From positions 11,036,001 to 11,100,000 of the forward strand of contig CAJFCV020000006.1 of NCBI GenBank assembly GCA_904066235.2: 64,000 nt of DNA, read 5' to 3'. The notes beneath the pieces are model-generated. The model saw nothing but the letters and a program-made list of their open reading frames with translations. It had not been told where the DNA came from and did no database searches. Below, one piece after another: positions 10,665 through 19,991 of the stretch. A program made the translations under genes and the position numbers. Each line of letters opens with the position of its first letter. The first letter of the stretch is position 1. The DNA is from Bursaphelenchus xylophilus. Lineage: Eukaryota; Nematoda; Chromadorea; Rhabditida; Aphelenchoididae.

Positions 10665-10743
10665 GGGGGGAGATCGCGTAGTATATTGGATTTTGGCAAA
10701 AAGTACGTTTGAAAGGTCGCGGGTTCGATCCCCGCTTGGTGCA
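10665..10743 (+). other. tRNA-like module in left arm
   Basis: Positions 10719-10735 form a perfect 5-bp T stem and 7-nt TTCGATC loop, i.e. a good RNA polymerase III B box. Upstream, CAAA and TTTG enclose a 7-nt loop AAGTACG (GTA in the anticodon position, but A instead of U at position 33). The segment 'tagtatattgg' is a poor A box. The 3' strand TTGGTGC has no complementary 5' acceptor strand. This is not a functional tRNA gene as it stands. Confidence 0.5.
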
Positions 10744-11568
10744 AATATTGAAAACACGGCGGAAATCGCGTTTAATGGACACCTATGGGTTATATGAGAT
10801 ACCCTAAGCAATTTTAAACATTAATGCATATCTAATTGCGATTAAAACTGATTTTATATAATTTTTGGAGACTGAATATGCAAAAAATAAAATTGCTTCA
10901 AACCGCTTGAAATTGGCAACACTTATTCTAGGGTCAATTGTAAGAAACTTTTGTGTTAACTTTTTTTGGCAGATCACCGTGCCATGGATTACTGTAGCAT
11001 TAAACGTGTCCTGATTAACAGCAATTTTCTTCAAAATTCTTGCATAAAATATTAAATCGTTTTAATTAGTCGTTTAAGACAGCGAAAAGATCCACTTTCT
11101 ATATATGAAAGAAAATTCGACCTTAATTGCAACGCGTCTTGATGTCATAATCAATTGGTGAAAGTGCGTCAAATAACTCGGCCATTCCAAACGGTACAGC
11201 CATAAAAATTTTTTTGTACACCAGAAAACCCTTTCTTAACCATTCTGAGTACAATGACGACAATCCGACTTCTATGCACCATGTGGTACACGAAAAACCA
11301 AATCAGGTTTAATGCTACAGTAATCCATGGTACGGTGATCTGCCAAAAAAAGTTAACACAAAAGTTTCTTACAATTGACCCTAGAATAAGTGTTGCCAAT
11401 TTCAAGCGGTTTGAAGCAATTTTATTTTTTGCATATTCAGTCTCCAAAAATTATATAAAATCAGTTTTAATCGCAATTAGATATGCATTAATGTTTAAAA
11501 TTGCTTAGTGTATCTCATATAACCCTTAGGTGTCCATTAAACGCGATTTCCGCCGTGTTTTCAATATT

Positions 11569-11647
11569 TGCACCAAGCGGGGATCGAACCCGCGACCTTT
11601 CAAACGTACTTTTTGCCAAAATCCAATATACTACGCGATCTCCCCCC
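11569..11647 (-). other. tRNA-like module in right arm
   Basis: Inverted copy of the module at 10665-10743 with the same perfect T arm and the same acceptor-stem defect, so the module predates or moved with the inverted duplication. Confidence 0.5.
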
Positions 11648-12068
11648 TGGAGTTATGACCTCACATTATGTGTATAATATGCAGAATTTTATGCTGATTC
11701 CGAATCTGAAATAAAATCCTGTGGGATTTTTGATATGAAGGAGTTACGGTCGATTTTTATCGACCGGATTACAATATGCCTATGTTACAGTAATCTGAGA
11801 GACTTAATTTTCAAAAAAATGAATTCCCAATGGTCGAGAACGTAAACAAGCGAAATTTTGGGTGATTTGCTCTTTCTATGACGTCGCCAGGTCGAAAATT
11901 CCAAAAAAGACAAATTTAAGCAAATTTATGCCTTCCGGGCAGAATTAAGAAAAACTGTTGTTCGCTTTTCCTTAGCACATGTCGACGGTCATTTTTATGC
12001 AAAAAACTCAAAATCGATTTTTTTCTATGTCCACCGCTGACGCAGCGAGCCAAAAATCGTCTTTTAAA

Positions 12069-12446
12069 CAAAAATTTTTCTTGAACCGGACCTTGTTACT
12101 ACTAAAAAATTATATTTTTATTTGCTCGCTTTCGAAATATTTTTTTATGAAATGAGGAATCGAAGGTTCTTTGATTCTCTCGCCAAACACATGCGTAATT
12201 GCTGATATATATATTATACTTTGATTTTGTTTTGATTTTAATCGATTCATGAATCATACATCGGTCACGGATGTCCCAGATTGTTGAATACCTCGGCTAC
12301 GCCTGCAAAGCGGGGGCTAAGCCTTTTTTGGCATTGATCGTATTTTGAGCATCGCTGTTAGCGTCACTCTGCAAACACTCCGCTAAGATCAGCAATGACC
12401 TTTCTTGCAACAGTGGCCTTTGTTTTATGCTATAATATTAGATAAA
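12069..12446. other. gene-free interval
   Basis: AT-rich. A Rep-A fragment at 12282-12322 (tacctcggctacgcctgcaa) is the only recurrent sequence seen. Confidence 0.45.
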
Positions 12447-12575
12447 TAATGAGCACTCTGTGGCATTGAAAGTTGCATTGCCGCCGAGGAAATAAATTGT
12501 GTCGCGGAAAAATCAAGTTGCTTTTCACTTCAGCTACACCATCGGCGCAGTGCTCATTATTTTCCCTTCAGATTG
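12447..12575. mobile_element. Rep-B copy, left terminus lost
   Basis: Type-a interior from 'aataatgagcactctgtggc' to 'gtgctcattattttccc'. The outermost bases of both ends are degraded. Confidence 0.75.
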
Positions 12576-12630
12576 AACAGATATCCTCGGTTCCACGTCA
12601 ACACGATCAGACACCGGTTCTCCTAATACG

Positions 12631-12863
12631 CTGCACGTCAAACTGAGATATGCCAAAACAGTCCGGTGAATGGTTTGGCAATTTGCCAAGAAAAGACGCG
12701 AAAAAATGTTTTGTCGGGGGAGAAATGGGGAATTTTTGGGGCGAGAGAGTACGTTTTTGCGTGTCTTTTCTCCTCTCTTTCTCTGCGAAATCAAGGCGAA
12801 GTGTAAAAAACCGATAGCGAAGGGTCTATTCCGGTCACCGGACTCCTCAGTTTGACGTGCGCT
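12631..12863. mobile_element. short inverted-repeat element (~230 bp)
   Basis: Ends are 'ctgcacgtcaaactgag' and 'ctcagtttgacgtgcgctg'. 'gtccggtgaa' and 'cggtcaccggac' pair further in. The interior includes 'gagaaatggggaatttttgg'. A MITE seen once here. Confidence 0.6.
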
Positions 12864-13013
12864 GTCGTTCTCCCAGAACTCCAACAATTTCCAATGACCT
12901 CTTTATTTACACACATTAGATTTCAATTGCCCATGAAGTCAGATGTTGCGGCCGTGGCCTCACTCTGATATATCTTTTATAACATTTTTTAGGTGGTATA
13001 GTGCTTTCGTTTC

Positions 13014-13325
13014 ATGCATTTTTTACATCTCTCATTTGTCACATTTCTGTTCAAAATCTTAAAATTTCTGCAGCTTACAAAGGCGACAGCCTTTTCTCTT
13101 GCGTTTTCTTGGGCTTTACAATCGGAACAATCTCTTTTTCCGTATGGTGTGTTCTACCCCCAACACCATCGCATTCCCGGAAGGCCATGGATTTGCAAAA
13201 ACGCCGGTTTTAACAGCCGAGAATCCCAGCAGCATTGCATTCAAAGTACGACGCAGAAAAAGCGGATTGTAAATTTAACGGAAATTCCGTGCGATTTCGA
13301 ATGTCACGGATGGAAAAAGTTGTAA
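13014..13325 (+). CDS. small cysteine-containing secreted-like ORF
   Basis: A single ATG frame of 103 codons. The first ~26 residues are hydrophobic (MHFLHLSFVTFLFKILKFLQ) and could be a signal peptide. The rest contains YGVFYPQHHRIPGRPWICKN and four cysteines, ending in DFECHGWKKL. An internal TTTCTGCAG could instead be an acceptor, leaving the downstream part as an exon. No family is recognised. Confidence 0.4.
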   Translation: MHFLHLSFVTFLFKILKFLQLTKATAFSLAFSWALQSEQSLFPYGVFYPQHHRIPGRPWICKNAGFNSRESQQHCIQSTTQKKRIVNLTEIPCDFECHGWKKL

Positions 13326-14153
13326 GAAATTCGAAAAAAACGGTCGTGGAAAATTAATTGAATTACAACGGTAGTCTCTTAGACTTTGCGATTTTTTGCC
13401 TCGAGCAAAATGCTAATTATAACCGCCAATTACTCTGTAGGTACTTTGGAAGGAAAAAATAATGATATTACGTCGTAAAAAAGTTTTACATAGTAAGAGA
13501 ATAGTAGGGCATTCAACGATTATTGTTTTATAACGTGTTAATGATGCTGGTCTTTTGCGTTAGTCGTTTAATGGCTGCAATCTCCGGGGTAATTGGAGGG
13601 GTATTTTTGGAGCTGGTGTATAACTTTGGATAAGTGGAGAAGGAGCTGGAATTTTAGGAATATGTATAACAAAAACTAAAGTGAAACCTGTTTACAACGA
13701 ACTTCCTGGCCGATTTAGACTAAAGATTGTTTTTTTTTGGAAATTTAAAATTGTCTGCTATAGAGAAGTTTTGCTGTTCGTTGTACCAAGGATTTATTGC
13801 ATTGTCTATTAGAAACTCGAAGTCCCGCTTGATGGGACAGTTTTTTTTTTGATATTTGGCCTTGTAATTTGCATTATTTTTAGCCTAGCTCGAACCATGT
13901 TCAGAAAATGCGTCACGATGACACCCATTTAGAATGTACCAGCGGTATAAAAAACAATGGTATACGACTTGTAGTACTCGCTAGAGTTCCCATAAAAAAA
14001 ATTTGGTTAAAAATTGTTGCTACGTGCAAGTTGGATGACAGATTTTACGAATTTTTTTCGCTGTGAGAACCTTTGCAAGGGCCGAAATTTCTTGACGTGC
14101 GGTGCAAGATAGGAACTTTTGTTGTCGATGCACTTTATGAAAATACTTTTTGG
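13326..14153. other. gene-free interval with Rep-D remnant
   Basis: A Rep-D-like stretch lies at ~13690-13800 (tttacaacgaacttcctggc, tctgctatagagaagttttg). Nothing else is recognised. Confidence 0.45.
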
Positions 14154-14308
14154 GTGTCTGTCGGCAAAATAATGAGCACTCTGTCGCATCGAAAATCGCA
14201 TAGCCGCCGAGAAAATGAATTGTGTCGCGGTACGACCAAATTGCTTTTCACTTCACCGGCGCGTTGGCGCAGCGACGTTGTGCTCATTATCTTCCCGACA
14301 GACTGATA
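14154..14308. mobile_element. Rep-B copy, type a
   Basis: The left end carries one change (gtcggcaaaataatgagc). The right end is tcattatcttcccgacagac. The interior is full type a. Confidence 0.88.
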
Positions 14309-14884
14309 CTTGTCAACCTGAGATCTTCGTGGACTGTTTTGTGAACCATGGTCCTTTTACATCTCTTTCAACCTAGAATCATCTCTTGAAACGCCCTCAA
14401 ATACCACAGTAATCCGGCTTTGCTCTCTGAGTATTGCCCGAATTTGTGCCCTTTACCCCAACTTTTTACAGTCTTAAGACTCCAGACAGCACGAGTGAGC
14501 AAAGTACTCCGATCTCTGGCCACAATCTTCGATTTTATCGACCAAAAAGTCTCAAAAAATCTCAAGTCACGTCATTGTTTTGACAAGTCATATTTTGCCC
14601 TACATATTCCATATTACCCATTATTGTTACTCCCCCACATTTTGGAGCTGACGTGTGATCATTGAAAGAGAAATTTTCACCTGAAATATGAAAAAATTTC
14701 AAATGAGAACCGCACTTGGAACGGGTCGTTGGGATTAATGAAAGGGTGGTTTTTGGGTTCGACTCTGTTTTTTAGCTATTCACATATGTATTTGAATGGT
14801 TTAGGTACGTTAAACATGGGTCTAAACACGGAAACTTTGGTAATTATACAGTCGGGCATGTGGAATAAATAAAAGTGATGAAAT
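14309..14884. other. interval with undecided ORF
   Basis: A plus-strand frame 14420-14665 (MLSEYCPNLCPLPQLFTVLR onward, 81 codons) and an overlapping minus frame are both open. A TTTTTACAG acceptor at 14468-14476 and a GTGAGC donor at 14494-14499 could delimit a small plus exon. No family is recognised. Confidence 0.25.
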
Positions 14885-15404
14885 TTGGGATAAATTTAGA
14901 AATCTTTTTTTCTGAGGCAAATGCGAGACTCTTAGCTTGTGATTCTCAGAAATGACTGATGTGAGGTGAGATCTTTCATTCGGAAGTTGGCAAAGATGCG
15001 ACATTTTTTAGTAAATTTTGGCAAGAAAAGTGGTGTAGTGCCTATTTCTACCGTAGAGGGTACTGTTTCCACAAAAAAAATCAATTTTTTCCACACGAAA
15101 CTGGCAAGGATGTGTGTAGCCAGAAAGTTTTCCACATGCAGTGGTGGACCTGATCCAGTGGCAAAAAACGTGCCATTTTGCATCCGGGAAGTATCAGAAA
15201 ATGTAGCAATATACCTCCCTCTTCAAGTGAAAAAACTCCAATTTCAAAAGCCCGCCCTTCAAAGCGGAGTTTTTTTAAGTTGGAGAGGGAGGCATTTTGC
15301 TACATTTTCATGCTTCTCTACAGCCGGCCGCTCTCCTCTTTTCGCGTACTCTCGCGGCTGCAAATATCGTTGAATATCTGGGCTGCTTCAGCAGCTTCTC
15401 TTGA
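14885..15404 (+). mobile_element. Rep-A copy interrupted by Rep-C
   Basis: The left part, 14885-15115, keeps 'ctcttagcttgtgattctcag' and 'tttcttccacacgaaactgg'-like interior sequence. The right part, from ~15326 (ccggccgctctcctcttttcg), continues in Rep-A order. Rep-C sits between them. Termini are lost. Confidence 0.65.
15139..15325. mobile_element. Rep-C copy, right end lost
   Basis: It begins CAGTGGTGGACCTGATCCAG and contains 'atacctccctcttcaagtg' with its inverted partner 'ttggagagggaggcattttg'. The right terminus is missing and Rep-A resumes. Confidence 0.75.
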
Positions 15405-15478
15405 AAAATAAGGGCCACGGAGCAAAAAGTTTTGCAGATTTATGATTTTTAATTCGTTCAGAGAACTGTAGGGGAAAG
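15405..15478 (+). repeat. Rep-G copy 1
   Basis: 'ccacggagcaaaaagttttg' to 'ttcgttcagagaactgtagg' recurs inverted at 29935-30001, also beside a Rep-A fragment. Confidence 0.7.
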
Positions 15479-15527
15479 ATAATGAAAAATGAAGAGAGAG
15501 GAGCAGAGAAAACTTGTGACTTATATA

Positions 15528-15682
15528 AGCCTGTCGGGAAAATAATGAGCATTCTGCCGCATCGAAAATCGCACTGCCGCAGAGAAAATGAATTGTATCG
15601 CTGCAAGATCAAATTTCTTTTCTCTTCAGCGACGTGATCGGCGCAGCAACATTGTGCCCATTATTTTTCCGACAGACTAATA
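15528..15682. mobile_element. Rep-B copy, type a
   Basis: Both ends are nearly intact and the interior is standard. It lies only ~36 bp upstream of the coding exon that starts at 15719, so probably inside an intron. Confidence 0.88.
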
Positions 15683-15718
15683 TTCGATTATTTCGAATTC
15701 TTACGGCTACAATTTCAG

Positions 15719-15995
15719 GACGAAAGAAAATTCTTATTTTGTTTTCCAAGTTGTAAAAAGCACTGTTCAAACGTTATTGTTCGTGCCCTTTAAAGAGCCG
15801 CAAATATACCGCATGTCGTTTATTTATTTCCAGACCCACGTCATTCGTGTTTTTGAAGGCTGTTTATTAAATATTGATATTCATTGTAATGTCCAAATTT
15901 CGCTATTTTTTGATGACTGCTCTTTGACATTCGCCGATAATGAGTTTTGGGTTTGTGAAATTTTGACAAAAATAGGCCAAGTTTTTGAGCAATAA
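15719..15995 (+). CDS. last two exons of an unrecognised gene
   Basis: Exon 15719-15752 follows ATTTCAG and ends at GTAAAA. Exon 15834-15995 follows ATTTCCAG and ends in TAA. The 81-bp intron and phase agree. The AATAAA signal at 15991-15996 overlaps the stop codon. The ~64 residues read ENSYFVFQVTHVIRVFEGCL, then LNIDIHCNVQISLFFDDCSL and FADNEFWVCEILTKIGQVFE, with several cysteines. The 5' exons were not found, and the upstream ~190 bp is repeat. Function unknown. Confidence 0.5.
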
Positions 15996-16171
15996 AAAAC
16001 AATTTTTTAATGGACTTGCAAACAGCCCAAAGATACGGTATTTACGGTAACTTGGATGAGTTTTGGGTAATTGACAGCACGTGGCGGAAGTGTGGAAAAA
16101 ATGATCACACTGGGAGGTGGATTAATTTGATAAATACGCAAAAAATTCGCAAAAAAGTCATATTTTTTCTT

Positions 16172-16621
16172 ACAGGGGAAGTACTTCAAGTGCGACGCTC
16201 AGATTTTGATGAAACTTGGTACAGATTTAGAATAATTTTTTCTAAGATATATGCTAGAATCCTAGCTCGCGCTTTGCAGAAACAACCGAGATTTTTAGAT
16301 CGAAAGTCGGCGAAAATTTAGGAATTTTTGCCGAATTTCGGCACGAAAAGTTTCATGCCTATTTCTACCGTGAAGGATAATGCTTCTACAAAAAATCAAA
16401 TTGTTCCGGACGAAACTGTCAAAGTTATGGCCAAAAAGTCGTTTTCACTCTGACCGCTCTCCGCGTTTAGCGTGCTCTCTCGGCGGCAAAGATCGTTCGA
16501 TATCTCGGCGGCGCCCGCAAAGCGCGAGCTAAAACTTTCAGGAATTGACATTTAGTCCATACCCGACTTGTGTGCAAAATTTGAAGAAAATCTGAGCGTC
16601 GCACTTGAAGTACTTCCCCTG
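16172..16621 (+). mobile_element. Rep-A, full-length copy
   Basis: Complete ends: ACAGGGGAAGTACTTCAAG at the left and CTTGAAGTACTTCCCCTG at the right. The same substitution occurs in both ends relative to other copies, which suggests end-to-end correction or a recent subfamily. Flanked by TA on the left. Confidence 0.95.
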
Positions 16622-16635
16622 ATAGTCTTCTCAGT

Positions 16636-16992
16636 GATTTCTAGCCCGCGCATTGCAAAAACGATCGAGATTTTTAGATAGAAAGTTGGCAAAAATGTGA
16701 TACTTCAATTGCGAATTTTGGCATGCAAAGTTTCCTGCCTATTTCTACTGTAGAGTGTAATGTTTCACCAAAAAATCAATTTTTTCCGCGCGAAACTGGC
16801 AAAGATATGGCCGAAAAGTGTGTTTCTTTCTGGCCGCTCTCCGCGTTTCGCGTACTCTCTCGGCAGTTGCTTATCTCGGCTGCCGCTGGAAAGCGCGAGC
16901 TAAAACTTGAAGAGATTGATATGTGATCTATGCCTGACAAGAGGATTTGCAAAATTTGAAAAAAATCTAATTGTAAGCGTTGAGGCACTTTC
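16636..16992 (+). mobile_element. Rep-A, second, older copy
   Basis: Interior from 'tagcccgcgcattgcaaaaa' to 'gagctaaaacttgaagagat'. Both termini are degraded. It lies directly next to the full-length copy. Confidence 0.75.
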
Positions 16993-17406
16993 CTTCAGTT
17001 TCAAAAAAATTTTTAATTGTTTTGATTTTCAAATTTCATAAAAAAATTTTTGAGATTTTTTCCGATTACTGTAATTCAATCCCCCTTTGAAAGTCACGTC
17101 TTCCGCACAAAACAGAGGGATAATTAATTGAAGGTTGTTTACAAAGATTTTGATGTTTAGTTGCAATCCCTTGTCTCTATTGAGGGCTAATCCCGCCATT
17201 TTGCAATAACTCTTGTGGAAATTCTTTGTAAAACATCTTCAGGGATTAAGAGACGATTTGAAAAAGATTTCCGTACGTGACGAAAGCTGAGTGTTTTGGA
17301 AATTTGGAATGTTTTTGGGGATTGATAAATGAGGTATCCCAAGAGCAACACTCACAATTGTCAGATTTTCTCTAAATTTGGACACACTTCTGGCATAGGC
17401 CACATA
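16993..17406. other. gene-free interval
   Basis: Mostly AT-rich. A minus-strand frame at 17239-17451 is open but runs into Rep-C; I do not call it. Confidence 0.4.
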
Positions 17407-17634
17407 CAGTGGCGGACCTGATCCAGTGGCAAAAAACGTGCCATTTTGCATCCGGGAAGTATCAAAAAATGTAGCAAAATACCTCCCTCTCCAAGTGAAA
17501 AAACTCCGGTTTCAAAAGCGCGCCCTTCAAAACGGAGTTTTTTTAAGTTGGAGAGGGAGGCATTTTGCTACATTTTTCATGCTTCCGGGATGCAAAATGG
17601 TACGGTTTTTGCCCCTGGATCAGGTCCATCACTG
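17407..17634. mobile_element. Rep-C, complete copy (family definition)
   Basis: Rep-C is a TA-flanked foldback: TA|CAGTGGCGGACCTGATCCAG at the left and ...CAGGTCCATCACTG|TA at the right. The inverted arms extend almost to the middle ('acctccctctccaagtg' / 'agttggagagggaggc'; 'aaaactccg' / 'cggagtttt'). TA duplication and ends fit a Tc1/mariner-type MITE. Confidence 0.92.
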
Positions 17635-17669
17635 TACCAATTTCCAAAAATTTGTCAATTTGTGATCCG

Positions 17670-17825
17670 CAGAGGTGAGCCGAGATATTCAAAAATCATT
17701 GCCGACGAGAGAGTGCGCTAAATGCGGAGAGCGGTCAGAGAAAAAAAACTCTTTTTGGCCATCTCTTTACCAGTTTTGTGCGAAAACTCACGATGAAAAT
17801 TACCATCGTAGAGTAATGTTGAACC
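17670..17825 (-). mobile_element. Rep-A fragment, reverse
   Basis: 'gagagagtgcgctaaatgcg', 'gagagcggtcagagaaa' and 'taccatcgtagagtaatgtt' are in reverse Rep-A order. It is cut off by Rep-B at 17831. Confidence 0.75.
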
Positions 17826-17830
17826 ATTTT

Positions 17831-17979
17831 ATGTCGGGAAAATAATGAGCAATGTCGCTGCGCCAATAGCGTCGCTGAAGTGAAAAGCGATTTGATTTTG
17901 CCACGAAACAATTCATCTTCTCGCTGGCGATGAGATTTTTGATGCCACAGAGTGCTCATTATTTTCCCGACAGACTGAT
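17831..17979. mobile_element. Rep-B copy, type a (reverse)
   Basis: The right end is complete. The left end lacks the outer bases (begins atgtcgggaaaataatgagc). Inserted at the edge of a Rep-A fragment. Confidence 0.85.
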
Positions 17980-17989
17980 GCCACTTTTT

Positions 17990-18180
17990 TAATTGACATT
18001 CCTCGAAATAGTCATTTTATGACGCACCGCCTCAAGCAAGATTATTTTGGTAAATGCGAGAAAATAGATTGTTAGTCTAACACCAAAAAAACGAGTTGAA
18101 CTCCCTGAAGGGAGCGTTAATTATAGTGTGTTTAACAAACGTTTTGGACCGAAAATTGAAATAAACCAAAGAACAGGGGA
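17990..18180. repeat. Rep-F copy 1
   Basis: 'tcgaaatagtcattttat', 'gagttgaactccctgaaggg', 'attgaaataaaccaaagaac' recur in the same order at 25480-25700. Both copies lie immediately to the right of a Rep-B copy. Confidence 0.7.
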
Positions 18181-18479
18181 TTTTTATGTTGTTTGCGTTT
18201 GGCCACGTATGAATTTTTGGGAAGTTCAGGCTTGCGTTTTCGGGGGTGGCAGTGATATTCAGCCGGCTTTTCAGACAACAAGAAAGAACGAAGCCGGTGA
18301 AAAAAAACATTTTTTGAAAAAAATGATTTTTGGCCTTTCAACATCGCGGTAAAAATTCGATTTTCGTTGTGGAAACTCGCCGTCAAAGACTGAGATTTTT
18401 CGTGAAAAAAAATTGCAAAAAGAATTTCGACCGAGCACAGATTTTTCGTCGAAAAATCTTCGTTGCGCCTGAAAAATTT

Positions 18480-18930
18480 ACAGAGGAAGTACTCCAAGTG
18501 CGATGCTCAGAATTTAATGAAACTTGGCACAAATTTAGAATAGTTTTTTCTAAGATACATGCGAGAATCCTAGCTCGCGCTTTGCAGAAACAACCGAGAT
18601 TTTTAGAACGAAAGCCGGCGAAAATTTAGAACTTTTTGCCGAATTTCGGCACAAAAAGTTTCATGCCTATTTCAACCGTAAAGGATAATGTTTCTACAAA
18701 AAATCAAAATTTTCCGTGCGAAACTGACAAAGTTATGGCCAAAAAGCGCTTTTCTCTCTGACCGCCCTCCACGTTTAGCGTGCTCTCTCGGCGGCAAAAA
18801 TCGTTCGATATCTCGGCGGCGCGCGCAAAGCGCGAGCTAAAACTTTCAGGAATTGATATTTAGTCCATACCCGACGTGTGTGCAAAATTTAAAGAAAATC
18901 TGAGCGTCGCACTTGGAGTACTTCCCCTGT
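18480..18930 (+). mobile_element. Rep-A, full-length copy
   Basis: Both ends are complete (ACAGAGGAAGTACTCCAAG ... CTTGGAGTACTTCCCCTGT) and all interior landmarks are present. Flanks are consistent with TA. Confidence 0.95.
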
Positions 18931-19991
18931 AAATTGGTTCCCACTTTTTTGGCGACCGACCATCTTTTCGAGAGAGCACGCAAAACGGGGAACCGGCCAT
19001 GCGACAAACGATATTTTCCTATAAACTTCTTGGCTCATTATTTTCCCGACAAATCGCTTTTATGAACACCCTTTCGCTAGCCGTAAAAAGCGCGATTCAC
19101 AAGAAGTCGCGCTTTACTTTGACCTTTTCCTCTGCAATTACAACATTTTTTGCCAAAAATTAATTTTCCAAGTTTTTATGCTGACAATTTGTTTAAAAAA
19201 TTCTGTAGGCCAATAAAAATGTTCCACAAGTTCAATCTCAGAATTATTAACCCGAGGTCCCGGAGATGCCCTCTTAAAGTTGCTCTCTAAAATGTCTGAC
19301 ATTTGCTTGTAATTACCCATTAATCAGGTCTGATTTCCAAACCTCTGCTCTGTTTACCGTAGTCTCTCGGAGTTCGAGGTTTGTTGCAGTTTCGGGGTGG
19401 CGCCAGGTGAAGTGTTGTTTACATGGCACAACAAGCCCTACCGTACCGACCAATTCCCCGAAATGACTTGATAAATTAGTCAGCAGAAGGTTGATTTTAT
19501 TAGCGGCTCCAAACATAATCGGAGTATTCACAGGCATGACAGATTACACTACAAAATTCTGGAAGGCCTCAAGGGTCAATTCTTGGCCAAAATGAACCTC
19601 GATGAAATGAAGCATTTCGATAACGAAGAGCTTTTTTTTGATTCTTTTCAACTTTTGCAAAGATGGGACTGTAGGAAATACAGCCAAATTTCTGTAAAAT
19701 CTCTAAAACGCCAAAGACTTTGTTATAAAAAGGTTTTGTTGCGCGGTGGTTTATACATATATTACAGCCTGAAAGGGACTCCAGCGACCTCCAAAATTGT
19801 TTGTTATAGACAGGCTTCTGCCGCCAACGCTGAAGTGAAAAGCAATTCGATCTTGCCGCTAGGCAATTTATATTTTTTCCGCGGCGATGCGACAGGGCAC
19901 TCACTATTTTCCGGACAGCTGATAGAATCAGAGCGTCGCTTTGCACAAGGTGAAGTTTTTGTAGATCCCAGGGGCAATTTATGTTACCTGA
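18931..19991. other. gene-free interval with repeat fragments
   Basis: Rep-B right-end fragment near 19030 (ggctcattattttcccgac). A Rep-D-like stretch lies at ~19560-19820. A decayed Rep-B is at ~19830-19925. The plus-strand open frame 19583-20122 is a read-through of these repeats. Confidence 0.5.

Larger units (their letters stand above)
10233..12068. mobile_element. large foldback element, arms ~770 bp
   Basis: Left arm ~10233-11005 and right arm ~12068-11307 are inverted copies with only scattered substitutions; a ~300 bp unique spacer (11006-11306) separates them. Both outer ends read TTAAAAGACGATTTTTGGC, so a TTAA lies at each boundary. This resembles a piggyBac target duplication, but it may simply belong to the inverted end. 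Each arm holds the same short open frame (MKKIAVNQDTF.. and its partner) and the same tRNA-like module. No transposase is visible. Confidence 0.88.

Noticed and set aside
10665..10743. Functional tRNA-Tyr gene
   Set aside because: The T arm is perfect and GTA sits in a 7-nt loop, but the acceptor stem does not pair and U33 is absent, so only a tRNA-like module is called.
16010..16171. Coding exon between the 15.7 kb gene and Rep-A
   Set aside because: Both strands give protein-like readings (plus MDLQTAQRYGIYGNLDEFWV; minus PPRAVNYPKLIQVTVNTVSL). They run into Rep-A and no splice sites decide between them.
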